A stretch of DNA of 64,000 nt from positions 58,759 through 122,758 of the forward strand of contig JAEUUU010000030.1 in NCBI GenBank assembly GCA_016787345.1, read 5' to 3'. Made by a program: the position numbers and the translations under genes. How positions within the stretch are numbered: the stretch's first letter is position 1; every line of letters starts with the position of its first letter. Of this stretch, positions 53,426 to 63,860 are shown piece after piece. Source of the stretch: Saprospiraceae bacterium (GTDB taxonomy: Bacteria; Bacteroidota; Bacteroidia; Chitinophagales; Saprospiraceae). The notes under the pieces were generated by a model. It saw only the letters and a program-made list of their open reading frames with translations. It ran no database searches and had not been told where the DNA came from.

Positions 53426-54916
53426 ATGGGCGTTATTCGCCGACAAAGTTTCAAATACACGGTCGTCAATTTTGTCGGTCTGGGTATTGGTGCGGCCAGC
53501 ACGTTATTCATCTATCCGCATACGCTGGAAGCATACGGGTTGATTCAGTTGTTGCTTTGGTTCGGTGTTGTCGGATTGCCCATTTTATCCCTGGGCGGCA
53601 ATACGCTGGTCATTCGTTTTTTTCCTCAATTCGACAACAAAGGCAATGGGCACAACGGCCTGTTGCCTTTGTTATTGGGGCTGTGTGCAACCGGGTGGCT
53701 GACGGCAGTCATTATCGCCGCATTTTTCCGCGACAACCTGATCCAGGTATTGCAGGATCGCTCTCCTTTGCTGCGCGATTACCTTTGGATGGCGGCGCCA
53801 CTGACGCTTTTTTACATCATGAGCGTCGTATTGAGTCAGTATTCCGCCAATTTCAAACGGATCGTTGTGCCGTCGATCCTCATTGATTTTTCCCAAAAAC
53901 TCATACTGCCCATTTTGCTGTTTGCCCTTTGGCAAGGCTGGGTTTCGCTGGATGTAGCGCTTTGGCTGTTGTTGCTGTACAGCGCCGGTGTACTGTTGGG
54001 TATGGTGTTGTATCTGCGCAGTATCGGGCAGTGGTTCTGGCGCCCCAACGCCGGCTTCCTGACGCCGGAGCGCCGAAAGGAAATCGGCAGGTTTATGGTG
54101 TTCGGCGCCGTGGGCGGCTTTGCCCTGCTGATTGCTTACAAGGCGGATCTGTTGTTTGTCGGTTCGATGAGCAGCCTCAAATCGACCGGTATATATGCCA
54201 TTGCGGCCTTTATCGGCTCCGCCATCGATATTCCAACCAAAAGTTTGTACGCGGCCAGCGTGTCGTCGGTGACGCACTACCTGGCACAGGACAACATGGT
54301 TGAGATGGAAAAACTGTACAAAAAAGTCTCGATCAATCTGCTCACGGTCGGCTTGTTGCTTTTTGGTGCGGTCTGGATTTCAGTCGACAGTTTTTATGCC
54401 ATTTTGCCCAACGGCGAGGTATTGGCAGAAGGGAAATATGTGCTGCTCATCATCGGTTTGTCGCGCCTGGTGGAAATGACGTCGAGCCTGAACAACTACC
54501 TGATTTACTACTCCCGTTACTACGCCTGGTCGTTGTTGTCGCTGTGTGTGCTGGCGGTGGCCAATATCGGCTTTAACCTGTGGCTCATACCCAAACTGGG
54601 CATCACCGGCGCGGCCATTGCCACCCTGATGGCGATCATCTGCAACAATACCGTGAACTTGCTGCTGGTGTGGTTAAAGTTTGAAATACAACCATTTACA
54701 CGAAATACGTTTCGGGCGCTGGGGCTGGCTGTTATGGCCTTTGTTGTGGCCAGTCTGATTCCCGTCAGCGGGCGCCCCTGGTTTGATCTGATCGTACGTT
54801 CCGGGTTTTATGTAGCCATTTTTGCCGCCCTGGCGTACAAATACCGGGTCGCACCCGATCTGGCTGATCTGGGCGAGCTCGCGGCGGAAAAGATCAAATC
54901 GTACAGAAGGAAGTAG
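53426..54916 (+). CDS. Wzx-type polysaccharide flippase (MOP superfamily)
   Basis: The 496-residue protein has about twelve to fourteen hydrophobic helices and starts MGVIRRQSFKYTVVNFVGLG, typical of Bacteroidota oligosaccharide flippases of the PST/MATE-like superfamily. It would move undecaprenyl-linked sugars or other envelope building blocks across the inner membrane. No glycosyltransferases or polymerase are next to it, so the substrate cannot be named. The seven-base gap to the metalloprotease gene indicates one transcript. It is convergent with a small lipoprotein gene. Confidence 0.85.
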   Translation: MGVIRRQSFKYTVVNFVGLGIGAASTLFIYPHTLEAYGLIQLLLWFGVVGLPILSLGGNTLVIRFFPQFDNKGNGHNGLLPLLLGLCATGWLTAVIIAAFFRDNLIQVLQDRSPLLRDYLWMAAPLTLFYIMSVVLSQYSANFKRIVVPSILIDFSQKLILPILLFALWQGWVSLDVALWLLLLYSAGVLLGMVLYLRSIGQWFWRPNAGFLTPERRKEIGRFMVFGAVGGFALLIAYKADLLFVGSMSSLKSTGIYAIAAFIGSAIDIPTKSLYAASVSSVTHYLAQDNMVEMEKLYKKVSINLLTVGLLLFGAVWISVDSFYAILPNGEVLAEGKYVLLIIGLSRLVEMTSSLNNYLIYYSRYYAWSLLSLCVLAVANIGFNLWLIPKLGITGAAIATLMAIICNNTVNLLLVWLKFEIQPFTRNTFRALGLAVMAFVVASLIPVSGRPWFDLIVRSGFYVAIFAALAYKYRVAPDLADLGELAAEKIKSYRRK

Positions 54917-54919
54917 CGT

Positions 54920-55405
54920 TTATTTTTGAAACAGCTCCACGATCAGCATCCCTTTGTCTGCGGCAGCTACTTTATTTACCTTGACAAAAATACCCGGATT
55001 CAGTTCTGTTTCCTGTCCCATCCGGATGTCGGGCCTGGAAGCTTCAATCAGATCGGCCCACTGTTTCAGCGGCGCCTGTTTTTCTGAAAAGCTGCTCAGG
55101 AACACCAATTCGCGGCTTGCTTCTTTGAGCCAGACTGAATCCGGCATTTGCAAGAAACCTTCACCCGGGGCCGTAAACCGGTATTCCTGTCGGGTTTTTT
55201 CGCATACTTCCTGATAAATTTCAACAAAAATACCCCGATCGGTCATAAAAGCCTCGCGCGATTGTTCGCCCTGGGCTTCGTAACTATAGTCTTCGATATG
55301 AGGCAGTCCCTCCTCAAAGATCGGCGAAGGTTTGTAAGGGCAGATTTTTTTTCCTCCGCATGCGGCAGCAAGCCACACGATCAGCAAAAATGCAATTCTG
55401 GGCAT
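54920..55405 (-). CDS. Small lipoprotein of unknown function
   Basis: The 161-residue protein has a lipobox (VWLAAAC, Cys16) and is otherwise soluble, with alternating charged and hydrophobic segments. I do not recognise the family. Its stop codon is three bases from the stop of the convergent flippase gene. No operon partner is visible. Confidence 0.7.
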   Translation of the reverse strand: MPRIAFLLIVWLAAACGGKKICPYKPSPIFEEGLPHIEDYSYEAQGEQSREAFMTDRGIFVEIYQEVCEKTRQEYRFTAPGEGFLQMPDSVWLKEASRELVFLSSFSEKQAPLKQWADLIEASRPDIRMGQETELNPGIFVKVNKVAAADKGMLIVELFQK

Positions 55406-55480
55406 AGTCTTATCTGTTCAAATCGGCTGTAAAATTAGGGCGTGTTTGGGATATTGAGCCGCAGGGAAGAAAATCCAGCA

Positions 55481-55513
55481 TTCGTGTTCTACGCATTCTT
55501 CTGACTATTTTTG
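55481..55513 (+). promoter_or_regulatory. Candidate promoter touching the hutI start
   Basis: TTCG at 55481-55484, 21 bases, then TATTTTTG at 55506-55513, four bases before the ATG of hutI. If used, transcription would begin at or just after the start codon region, giving a leaderless or nearly leaderless mRNA. The -33 box is imperfect. Confidence 0.4.
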
Positions 55514-55517
55514 CCGC

Positions 55518-56759
55518 ATGAGTTCCCTATTGATTCGCAACATCAAAACCCTTTATCAGGCAGAGACCACCCGCAGGAAAGTGGTCAAAGGGGCCGACAT
55601 GGCCGATCTGCCCGGCATCGACGACGCTTTTCTTCTGCTCGAAAACGACCGTATCGCTGCTTTTGGACCCATGGACAAATGCCCCTCACGGGCTGATCAG
55701 GTGATCGACGCCAGCGGCCGGCTAGCGCTGCCTTCGTGGTGCGATTCGCACACGCACATCGTTTTTGCCGCAAGCCGGGAGGAAGAGTTTGTCGACCGGA
55801 TACGCGGCCTGAGTTACGAGGAGATCGCCCGCCGCGGCGGAGGCATTTTGAATTCTGCCCGAAAACTGCAGCAGGCCAGCGAAGATGAGTTGTTTGAAGG
55901 CGCGTTTAAACGCCTGCTGGAAGTGATCGGATTTGGCACCGGCGCCATCGAGATCAAAAGCGGCTACGGCCTGAGTGTCGAAAGCGAAATAAAAATGCTG
56001 CGCGTGATTCGCCGACTGAAGAGCGTCAGCCCGATACCGATCAAAGCAACCTTTCTCGGCGCGCATGCCATCCCGGTGGAGTATGCACAGCGACGCGAAG
56101 AGTACATCAGCCTCGTTATCCATAAAATGTTGCCCCAGGTGGCCGAAGAGAACCTCGCCGAATACTGCGACGTGTTTTGCGACCGCGGCTTTTACACGGT
56201 GCAGGAAACCGAGCGTATTCTTAATGCCGCCTGGACGTACGGCTTGAAACCCAAAATACACGCCAACGAGTTGGACTACTCTGGCGGGGTGCAGGTTGGC
56301 GTCGCCTGCCATGCTATTTCCGTCGACCACCTGGAGTACACGGGCGACGCCGAAATCGAGGCATTAAAAAGCAGCCAAACGCTGCCAACGCTCCTGCCTT
56401 CCTGCGCTTTTTTCCTGGGTATTCCTTATGCTCCGGCACGCAAAATGATTGATGCCGGTTTGCCGGTCGTATTAGCCAGCGACTACAATCCGGGCTCTAC
56501 GCCATCCGGAAAAATGCCGTTTGTCGTGTCGCTGGCTTGTATCAAAATGAAGATGCTGCCCGAGGAGGCGATTAGCGCGGCAACGCTCAACGGAGCCCGC
56601 GCGATGGAGCTGGAAGACGATTATGGCAGCATAGCCGTTGGCAAAAAAGCGAATTTGTTCCTGACCAGGCCCGTACCCTCTTTGGGGTATTTACCGTATG
56701 CTTTTGGCAGCGATTGGATAGAAACGGTCATTTTGAATGGAAAAACCTGGACGAAATGA
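55518..56759 (+). CDS. hutI: Imidazolonepropionase
   Basis: HutI is a metal-dependent amidohydrolase that opens 4-imidazolone-5-propionate to N-formimino-L-glutamate in histidine breakdown. The 413-residue protein is of normal length. Metal and active-site motifs: DSHTHIVF (His78, His80), the Tyr/Gly-rich SGYGLS, PKIHANELDYSGG, HAISVDHLEY, and the late LASDYNPGS with the catalytic Asp. The other hut genes are not in the window, so the pathway is scattered or partly elsewhere. It stands alone between a minus-strand lipoprotein gene and a T9SS adhesin gene. Confidence 0.96.
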   Translation: MSSLLIRNIKTLYQAETTRRKVVKGADMADLPGIDDAFLLLENDRIAAFGPMDKCPSRADQVIDASGRLALPSWCDSHTHIVFAASREEEFVDRIRGLSYEEIARRGGGILNSARKLQQASEDELFEGAFKRLLEVIGFGTGAIEIKSGYGLSVESEIKMLRVIRRLKSVSPIPIKATFLGAHAIPVEYAQRREEYISLVIHKMLPQVAEENLAEYCDVFCDRGFYTVQETERILNAAWTYGLKPKIHANELDYSGGVQVGVACHAISVDHLEYTGDAEIEALKSSQTLPTLLPSCAFFLGIPYAPARKMIDAGLPVVLASDYNPGSTPSGKMPFVVSLACIKMKMLPEEAISAATLNGARAMELEDDYGSIAVGKKANLFLTRPVPSLGYLPYAFGSDWIETVILNGKTWTK

Positions 56760-56868
56760 CAAGAAACGGTCAAACAAGGCGTTTCAAATTCATCCCCTCT
56801 TTTTGTTAAAAAAGCCGAATTTCAAACATTTGGCGTCGTTCCGATAGGTCGGATGCGCGCCGAATGCC

Positions 56869-56876
56869 TAATTTTG
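56869..56876 (+). promoter_or_regulatory. Candidate -7 element for the 57040 gene
   Basis: TAATTTTG fits TAnnTTTG, 163 bases before the ATG at 57040; no TTTG lies at the expected distance upstream. The rest of the 280-base gap after hutI holds only a weak six-pair hairpin (56763-56785) and nothing else I can support. Confidence 0.35.
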
Positions 56877-57039
56877 CGTCCACTTGTCCAAAAGCCAGTT
56901 TAATCCGTTCACAAGAATTCGGCAGTTGTTAAAACTCCCGTTTCCAGCAGCACCCAAAAGTGAAGCTGCATCTTTGGTTGATTACTTTTTATCCCGTAGT
57001 TCGAACATATCCTACAACCATTGTAAATTTTCTCACCGC

Positions 57040-60000
57040 ATGTACAGACTTCTAATCCCCCTGCTTATTGGTCTCATGACCACGGCTTCGTATGCCCAGA
57101 CGCCAACGGCCGCTTACACACCCTCCGAAATCAAACCTAACCCCAACCCCTCAACCGCCGCCCCGGAAGCCGTTTGTAACAACGCAGGCACCATTTCATT
57201 GGGCGCCGCCGGAGTAAACACCCAAAGCAACGACGTTGCGCTTCCCATCATTTTCCTTTGTTATCAGGACTCGATTTTCATCGACCACAATGGCGATGCC
57301 GATTTGAGCGGCGACCCGAACCCTGCAACGACTCCGGGTCTGGGTTACATCTTTTACGATTGCCCGCCTACTTTGATCGGTGACAACCTCCAGACCATTA
57401 TCACCGATCCCTGTATGATCCTCGGCCCGACCAACCAGCCGGTTATCGCTTATGGCAGTGATCCCAGCGGCGATATGTGGTTTTTCAACAACGGAACCCT
57501 GCAAGGATTGTACAACATGGGGCAGCCGGTTTCGCTGCACTTTGCTCCGGTAACCTTCGACATCTTCAATCTGGCTGCGTCTCCGGATACCGTTGGTTAT
57601 GAATCCGCCCAGGTGGGTTTTCCTCCCGGCCCCTGCGTCAACGTAGGCATCCCGTCGGAGTTCGAGGTGGTTTACCTGAATCCGATCGAAGAATCCGGCG
57701 TCGACCCCGATTTTGGCGATGATTGCCGCGGCAAATTTCAGATCAGCGGTGGCTACCCGGAATACGACATGGGTGCAACCTATACTACGATCGATATCTC
57801 CCTTTCTACCGATCCCACGGTTAAAGCATTGATTCACAACGCTCCGGCGCAGTGGTTCAACAATGCCAACATCATTTTCTCCGTACCGCAACCCGGAACG
57901 TATGTGGTAACCGTCGAGGATGGTAAAAGCTGCGGCTATTCCTTTACTATTGATATGCCCGCCTGTGACGCTTCCAACAGCGTTACGATCGGCTTCGGCG
58001 ATGACAATGCACTGCCGGGCCAGCAACTTTGCGTTCCGGTGACCGTTGAAAACTACAACGACGTTGTCGGTTTTTCTTTTTCTATCACCTGGGACCCAGG
58101 CGTACTTTTCTACACCAGCGTGCAGGACCCCAATCCGGTGCTCATCAACCCGACTTTCAACAACAGCAACCTCAATGAATTGCTGACCGGAGCCGGATCG
58201 TTGGGCGTTCTATATTACAATCAAAACAACGTCGGCGCCACCCTCGCAGCAGGCGACACCCTGTTCAGCGTTTGTTTTATCGTAACGGGCCAACTGGGCG
58301 ACTGCTCCGGGCTGGATGTAGGCAACTCCCCCTCGGGTGTTCAAATGGAAAACTCCATGGGCGGCAACTATGCCGTTCTGGTTGATACGGGTACTGTTTG
58401 CGCCGACTTCGATCCATTTACGGTAAGTATCGAAGTGATCGATACCACTTGTACCGGAACTGCCAGCATCCAGATTACGGCCAATGGCGGCGAAGCCCCG
58501 TACGAAGTGATTTGGAAAAAACTGCCCAGTGCATCCGGCACCCTGGAAACCATTAACGCCACCGGTGGCGTACTGGTACTGCCGGGGCTCAACAACGGCG
58601 ACTATGCCTTTGCCATCACCGATGCCAACGGCGCAGGTACCCTTATTCTCGATACCATCAATATCAGCCTGACTCAACTGGGCGCGTCATTATCCCTGAC
58701 CTCCCCGACCTGCAATGGCCTGGCCAATGGCTCTGCCCTGGCTGTCGCTTCCGTCGACGGCGTAGCAGTACCGCCTGCCGGTTATAATTTCAGCTGGACC
58801 GGCCCTAGCATCCCAAGCCCTGGCAGCGATGCACAGAACAATATCCCAGCAGGCGCATATTCGGTAACGGTTACGGCGCCCAACGGCTGTACGGCAACCG
58901 CCTCCGGCACTTTGACTGCACCCTCTGCCGTTGCACAAAACAGCATTCAACTTACTCCTGCTTCCTGCCAGGGTATCAGTGACGGCTCTATTTCGCTGAC
59001 CATTCAGGGCGGCACACCGTTCCCGGGCTCGCAGTATGCGTTTGAATGGGCTTATTCTCCCGACCAAAACCTGCCCACGCCACTCACTTCGGAGACGAAC
59101 AACCCCTCCGTTATCACCAACCTCGCGGCCGGTAATTACTATGTCACGGTTACTGACGCGAACGGTTGCACTTTCGTTCCTTTGGTTGAATATGTGCTGA
59201 CCAATGCCCGCGAAGTCACCATCGACCTTCTCGGCCAGCAAAATGTCAGCTGCTTTGGTGGAAACGACGGCAGCATCACGATCGAACTGACTGCCAACCC
59301 GGCCTTTGCAAACCCGAACGTTCAGTTCTTCTGGACGCCCACGGGCTACACCCAGGTCAACAACGGCGCCGAAACGACCTACTCCACTCTCGATATCGGC
59401 ACGTATAACGTACTTGCTGTAGAGCAAAATACCGGCTGTGTGGATACCGCTTCATTTACCATCACACAACCGAATGCACTGCTCCTCGACACCCTCAGTA
59501 TAACGCAACCCTCCTGCACTTTCGTAACGGATGGTTCCGTCACACTGATTGCCACCGGCGGTACGGGTATCGGTCCGCAATTTGTATACACCTGGGGCAA
59601 CGGTCTGCCCAACGGCCCCAGCCAGACCAACCTGGGTCCCGGCATCTATGTACCGACGGTAACGGACCTGAACGGTTGCCAGGACTCTATCGTACTCACG
59701 CTGGCACTGCCTATTCCGCCCGCCATCACGAGCATCGATTCGACTTCGGTCAAATGCGGCAGCGACGGTTGTCTTGATGTCAATACCACGCCAGTGGCAA
59801 CGATTTATACCTGGACGACGCTTTCCGGCACTCCTGTGGGCAGCACCGCTCAGGTTTGCGACCTGCCGGGCGACACATACGTGATTGTCGTCAGCGACAA
59901 TAAAGGCTGTACCAGTGCCGATACGGTCAATCTCGCCGGTGTTGTGCCATTGAGCATCAGCGACACCACGCTTACCGATCCGACTTGCAATGGTTATCAG

Positions 60001-61695
60001 GACGGTAGTATCGCCGTAGGCGCAGCTGGCGGCAACCCGAATTACACTTTTGCCTGGGACAACAGCGCGATCGGCCCGATCAATCCGGCACTCGGCGCTG
60101 GCCCGCATACGGTGACTGTAACAGACTCGGAAGGCTGTACGACCACAGGTACCTTTACCCTCAATGATCCGCCCGCTATCGCCGCGGTGGTCAATGGCCT
60201 GATGGCGGCAACTTGTTCCGACAGTTGCAATGGTGAAGCCATTCTGGTGGTTAATTATGCTTCTGTACCGCCCACCAGTGGCAATTTTACATTCCTCTGG
60301 GCCGACGGTAATTCGGACTCCCTGCGCACTGATCTTTGCCCCGGTATGAATTCCGTGACTATTACGGACGCCAACCAATGCTTCCTCGTGCAAACGGTCG
60401 ACATCGCCGCTCCTCCGCCCGTGGATGCTACGCTTTCGTCTACACCAGCCAGCTGCAACGGCGGTGACAACGGCTCCGCAACAGCCCTTGGTACTGCCGG
60501 CAACGGCGGCCCCTACATGTATATGTGGAGCACCGGCGCCACCACGTCAATTGTGAACGGTCTTGAAGCCGGCAACTACGCTGTAACGGTAAAAGACAAC
60601 CAGGGCTGCGCCAACGTATTTCAGGTTAGTGTAGGCGAACCTACTCCCATCGTCGTATTGCAAGATGCCGGCAATTCCTCCAATAATCGCTGTTACGGCG
60701 ACTCAACCGGCGTATTGGCAGTCACGGCATCTGGCGGTAATGCAGGCGGCTACACCTATACCTGGGCCGACAGTAATGGCGACATCGTTGCCAGCGACGA
60801 ACAACCCGTAGTAAGCAATCTGCCAGCCGGCAATTACAGCGTTACCGTTACGGATGCGTTGGGCTGCACCGGCGTCAATACGTCGATCCTGCTGACCAAC
60901 CCGCCTCCCGTTCAGGGCGCTTACGAGCCCTGGGAACCCCTCATTTGCTTTGGTGATTTCACGCTGCTGAACATCGATACCATCTTTGGCGGATCGGGCG
61001 GCGAATACTCCTTTACCCTCGACGGCGGAGCCCCGCTGCCCGCTGGCATCGGCATTCAAATGTCGGGCGGACCGCACGTTATCACGTATATCGACGGTCA
61101 GGGCTGTACTTTCGACGAAGAAATCACGGTAATTGAACCCGCAGAAATCAAGGTCGAATTCACCCCGGCGATCGATGAGATCGAACTGGGCGAAACTTAC
61201 GACCTGTTCCCTGCCGTCACGCCAATTGGCCTGGCGATCGATACCTTCCTCTGGGTGCCTGCCACGGCACTGCTCAATCCGGGCAGCCTGTCACCGACTG
61301 CTTTCCCGTTTGAAACGACCCAGTTTATTCTGACCGTATACGACACCAGTGGCTGCATCGGCGAGGGATCGATGATCCTGGAAGTCGACCCGAACCGCAA
61401 TGTCTACATCCCCAACGCCTTCAAGCCCGACAATGCAGAAGGCACCAGTACGCACTTCGGCCCCTGGATCGGCAATGGTGTGGAAAAAGTCAATTATATG
61501 CGCATCTACAACCGCTGGGGTGAGTTGATGTTTGAAAACAACGACTTCGTACCCAACAACCAGGATTCCGAAGGCTGGGACGGCCGTTACCGGGGCGACT
61601 GGGTTGAGCCGGGTGTGTATATCTACATCATTGAAGTGAAATTCCTCGACGATAAAGTACTGCTTTACCGGGGCGACGTGACGGTGGTGCGTTAG
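57040..61695 (+). CDS. T9SS type B adhesin with cohesin-like domain and SprB-like repeats
   Basis: The 1551-residue protein starts at ATG 57040, giving the signal peptide MYRLLIPLLIGLMTTASYAQ; an in-frame start 156 bases upstream adds a basic leader that would hide it. A cohesin-like domain lies at about 313-460 (NSVTIGFGDDNALPG, then GFSFSITWDPGVL). SprB-like repeats fill about 464-1364 (recurring NG-L-A-G-Y-VTVTD-NGC and CNG-DGS patterns, as in the gliding adhesin SprB). The C-terminal gliding-motility-associated (type B) sorting domain covers about 1451-1551 (YIPNAFKPDNAEG, then IYNRWGELMFENN and GVYIYIIEVK). It is likely a long surface adhesin involved in attachment or gliding. A bidirectional terminator follows. 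Confidence 0.93.
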   Translation: MYRLLIPLLIGLMTTASYAQTPTAAYTPSEIKPNPNPSTAAPEAVCNNAGTISLGAAGVNTQSNDVALPIIFLCYQDSIFIDHNGDADLSGDPNPATTPGLGYIFYDCPPTLIGDNLQTIITDPCMILGPTNQPVIAYGSDPSGDMWFFNNGTLQGLYNMGQPVSLHFAPVTFDIFNLAASPDTVGYESAQVGFPPGPCVNVGIPSEFEVVYLNPIEESGVDPDFGDDCRGKFQISGGYPEYDMGATYTTIDISLSTDPTVKALIHNAPAQWFNNANIIFSVPQPGTYVVTVEDGKSCGYSFTIDMPACDASNSVTIGFGDDNALPGQQLCVPVTVENYNDVVGFSFSITWDPGVLFYTSVQDPNPVLINPTFNNSNLNELLTGAGSLGVLYYNQNNVGATLAAGDTLFSVCFIVTGQLGDCSGLDVGNSPSGVQMENSMGGNYAVLVDTGTVCADFDPFTVSIEVIDTTCTGTASIQITANGGEAPYEVIWKKLPSASGTLETINATGGVLVLPGLNNGDYAFAITDANGAGTLILDTINISLTQLGASLSLTSPTCNGLANGSALAVASVDGVAVPPAGYNFSWTGPSIPSPGSDAQNNIPAGAYSVTVTAPNGCTATASGTLTAPSAVAQNSIQLTPASCQGISDGSISLTIQGGTPFPGSQYAFEWAYSPDQNLPTPLTSETNNPSVITNLAAGNYYVTVTDANGCTFVPLVEYVLTNAREVTIDLLGQQNVSCFGGNDGSITIELTANPAFANPNVQFFWTPTGYTQVNNGAETTYSTLDIGTYNVLAVEQNTGCVDTASFTITQPNALLLDTLSITQPSCTFVTDGSVTLIATGGTGIGPQFVYTWGNGLPNGPSQTNLGPGIYVPTVTDLNGCQDSIVLTLALPIPPAITSIDSTSVKCGSDGCLDVNTTPVATIYTWTTLSGTPVGSTAQVCDLPGDTYVIVVSDNKGCTSADTVNLAGVVPLSISDTTLTDPTCNGYQDGSIAVGAAGGNPNYTFAWDNSAIGPINPALGAGPHTVTVTDSEGCTTTGTFTLNDPPAIAAVVNGLMAATCSDSCNGEAILVVNYASVPPTSGNFTFLWADGNSDSLRTDLCPGMNSVTITDANQCFLVQTVDIAAPPPVDATLSSTPASCNGGDNGSATALGTAGNGGPYMYMWSTGATTSIVNGLEAGNYAVTVKDNQGCANVFQVSVGEPTPIVVLQDAGNSSNNRCYGDSTGVLAVTASGGNAGGYTYTWADSNGDIVASDEQPVVSNLPAGNYSVTVTDALGCTGVNTSILLTNPPPVQGAYEPWEPLICFGDFTLLNIDTIFGGSGGEYSFTLDGGAPLPAGIGIQMSGGPHVITYIDGQGCTFDEEITVIEPAEIKVEFTPAIDEIELGETYDLFPAVTPIGLAIDTFLWVPATALLNPGSLSPTAFPFETTQFILTVYDTSGCIGEGSMILEVDPNRNVYIPNAFKPDNAEGTSTHFGPWIGNGVEKVNYMRIYNRWGELMFENNDFVPNNQDSEGWDGRYRGDWVEPGVYIYIIEVKFLDDKVLLYRGDVTVVR

Positions 61696-61726
61696 TGCCA
61701 ATCGAAAAAAATCCCGGTTCTATTTA

Positions 61727-61765
61727 AAAAGAGCCATCCTGTCCAAAGGGTGGCTCTTTTCTTTT
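61727..61765. terminator. Bidirectional terminator
   Basis: An A-run is followed by a hairpin (AAAAGAGCCA paired with TGGCTCTTTT) and a T-run. It sits between the convergent genes ending at 61695 (plus) and 61843 (minus), so it can work for both strands. Confidence 0.85.
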
Positions 61766-61842
61766 TGGGGAGTGCGGTCGAAAATGCTTCCTAAATGAGG
61801 CACTTTGGCATCATACGTTCATTACAGGGCAGGGACTTTTAT

Positions 61843-63582
61843 TTATTTGATGGATTTGAACACTTTCCCCTGCTCGAATCTCTTATCTCCTGCAACTACT
61901 TCCCAGAAGTAAAAACCCGGGTTCAGCGCTGATGTATCAATGGTATTTAGTCCCGGGGGTAGCTTGTTTTCTTGCAACAATCTGCCCGTCATGTCATACA
62001 GACGAAAGATGGAATTATCCGGACAGTTTTCACATGAGACGAGCAGTTGCGCTGTAATTAACGTTGGCCTGACGTAAATCAGCTTGTTTTGGGGCGGTTG
62101 GGCGGCCGGGGTGGTCAATTGTATGGTTCGGCAGAAAGTGTTCGAGCCATTAATATTGCTAACGGTCAGACAAACCTGATAACTGCCGTTCTGGGCATAT
62201 TCGTGAACCGGGTTTCGATCAGAACTCCCTAAGCCATCCCCAAAGTCCCAGATCCATTGCTCCGGCTCGTAATAAGACAAGTCTCTGAATTCGAAAAGGT
62301 TAGGATTCAAGGTGTCTTGTTCGTAACGCCACCAGGCCACGAGTAAATTATCCAGCCCTAGCGTATCACAGGAAGAACCATCGAGCGGGCCAAGCCGGTA
62401 ATTCGGAAAATTGGGTACAGATTGCGCATTGATAACAGGTAAAGCAAATCCTCTTTGTTGGTATTGGCAGGCCAGGCCTTCCTCATCAGGACGATGGATG
62501 ACGTGCAAAGCTTTCATGCCATTTGTGGCTGAGGTGTAGATTTTACCGTCTGGCGCCAACTGAGAAAGGTAAAAGCGCTTGGGGAAAGGATAATTATCCC
62601 GAATGGCTACAATTTTTCGAGATGCGAGAAGAAAAGCAGATTGAATATCGTACGGGTAAACGGTATCGTAGAAATTATGATATAGGTATCGTGAATTGGG
62701 AGAAAACGCTACTCCACCAATTCTTCCTGTCCCAGGAGCATAATAGATATGCCTTTGAATAGATAGTGTTCCTATGCAACGGTCAAAATCAAATATATCT
62801 AACCAGGCCCCTACACTTGAACTAATGGCATTATAAGATGCAAAGTATTGGCCATCAGGCGAAAAGCAACTCTGCCCCAAACCCTGGAAAATAGTATCCG
62901 CAACGGTTTGCTGGCCCACAACATGAATTCCATCAGGATCAATGAGAATTCGGTAAAACCGATTGGCATCATGTTCCGGCGTCACGATCCACCAATCCCT
63001 TCCGTTAGCGTGCTTGCAAGCCGTCACTTGCCCATAAGCGATGGTGTCTTCAATAATGGGCTGTTCACGGGCTACCACTTTACCCAGTCCGCCATTTGCT
63101 TTGCGGTCGATGACGGCATAAGAAAGATTCCGATTCGCAGTGCCACTGCCTGGGATAAAAAAGTCGCCACTGTAAATCAGCAATACACTGTCCGGATGCT
63201 CCGGCCACGGCAAGAACATACTGCCCTGCGGAGGATCAACATCCGACCAATACTGGTATATGCTGATCTCCATGTCCATATCATGCCCGAAATCCAGGAG
63301 TTGAAAATCAGCGTTTTCAATTTGCAGGCCGTTGAAGTAAGCGATCAGATTGCCGGAGGAGTCGGAAAAAGCAGAGTTGTTGTCCTGAAAGTTCATGATT
63401 GAGACGGCATTTTCCTCAACTTCAGCGGTACCATTGCTGAACTTCAACACAGCAATCCCATAATTATCACCCAATTGCGGAGGGATAAAGCCTTGGTACC
63501 CCATCAGCCAGGTATTGTCAAATAACTGTGCCGACAAAATGGTAGGAAAAACTGTCCAAAACAGGAGCCAAAGTGATCGCAT
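61843..63582 (-). CDS. PKD-domain T9SS type A secreted protein
   Basis: The 579-residue protein starts at ATG 63582, giving the signal peptide [19 protein letters not shown]; an in-frame start 78 bases upstream adds a polar leader. Residues about 20-420 look like a beta-propeller ([55 protein letters not shown]). A PKD domain lies at about 431-497 ([24 protein letters not shown]). The type A sorting domain closes the protein ([14 protein letters not shown], then GFYFWEV). Similar propeller-PKD proteins are frequent in Saprospiria; ligand unknown. It is more AT-rich than its neighbours. Confidence 0.9.
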   Translation of the reverse strand: MRSLWLLFWTVFPTILSAQLFDNTWLMGYQGFIPPQLGDNYGIAVLKFSNGTAEVEENAVSIMNFQDNNSAFSDSSGNLIAYFNGLQIENADFQLLDFGHDMDMEISIYQYWSDVDPPQGSMFLPWPEHPDSVLLIYSGDFFIPGSGTANRNLSYAVIDRKANGGLGKVVAREQPIIEDTIAYGQVTACKHANGRDWWIVTPEHDANRFYRILIDPDGIHVVGQQTVADTIFQGLGQSCFSPDGQYFASYNAISSSVGAWLDIFDFDRCIGTLSIQRHIYYAPGTGRIGGVAFSPNSRYLYHNFYDTVYPYDIQSAFLLASRKIVAIRDNYPFPKRFYLSQLAPDGKIYTSATNGMKALHVIHRPDEEGLACQYQQRGFALPVINAQSVPNFPNYRLGPLDGSSCDTLGLDNLLVAWWRYEQDTLNPNLFEFRDLSYYEPEQWIWDFGDGLGSSDRNPVHEYAQNGSYQVCLTVSNINGSNTFCRTIQLTTPAAQPPQNKLIYVRPTLITAQLLVSCENCPDNSIFRLYDMTGRLLQENKLPPGLNTIDTSALNPGFYFWEVVAGDKRFEQGKVFKSIK

Positions 63583-63759
63583 TTCAATTAAAACAACTGT
63601 CATATTTCGATCAATATAGAATGAGCCATTTTGGCGCTGACATAGGTATCCCAACTCCAAATATACATGCCCGCGGCCCCTTTGCCCTCGAAAAATTGGT
63701 TACTGAAAAATGGCTCGTTCGCGGGAACGGAGCCGTCCGGAACTAACCCCTCCCTGCTC

Positions 63760-63791
63760 AAATCCTCGCATCCTCACATCCTCAAATCCTC
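63760..63791. repeat. Octamer tandem repeat (AAATCCTC)n
   Basis: Four 8-base units (AAATCCTC, GCATCCTC, ACATCCTC, AAATCCTC) lie in the 278-base gap between two minus-strand T9SS genes. Apart from this repeat and the hairpin listed next, I see nothing in the gap. Confidence 0.85.
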
Positions 63792-63839
63792 ATAAACACA
63801 AGCGCCACCCCGTTTCCGGAGTGGCGCTTGCTGTTTATG
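63791..63839 (-). terminator. Hairpin after the right-edge gene
   Basis: A perfect ten-pair stem (CAAGCGCCAC at 63799-63808 with GTGGCGCTTG at 63821-63830) is extended by outer pairing of CATAAACA and TGTTTATG. It lies 22 bases past the stop codon of the right-edge gene on the minus strand and is its likely terminator, though the U-tract is weak. Confidence 0.65.
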
Positions 63840-63860
63840 GTCGATTCAACAATCCGACGA

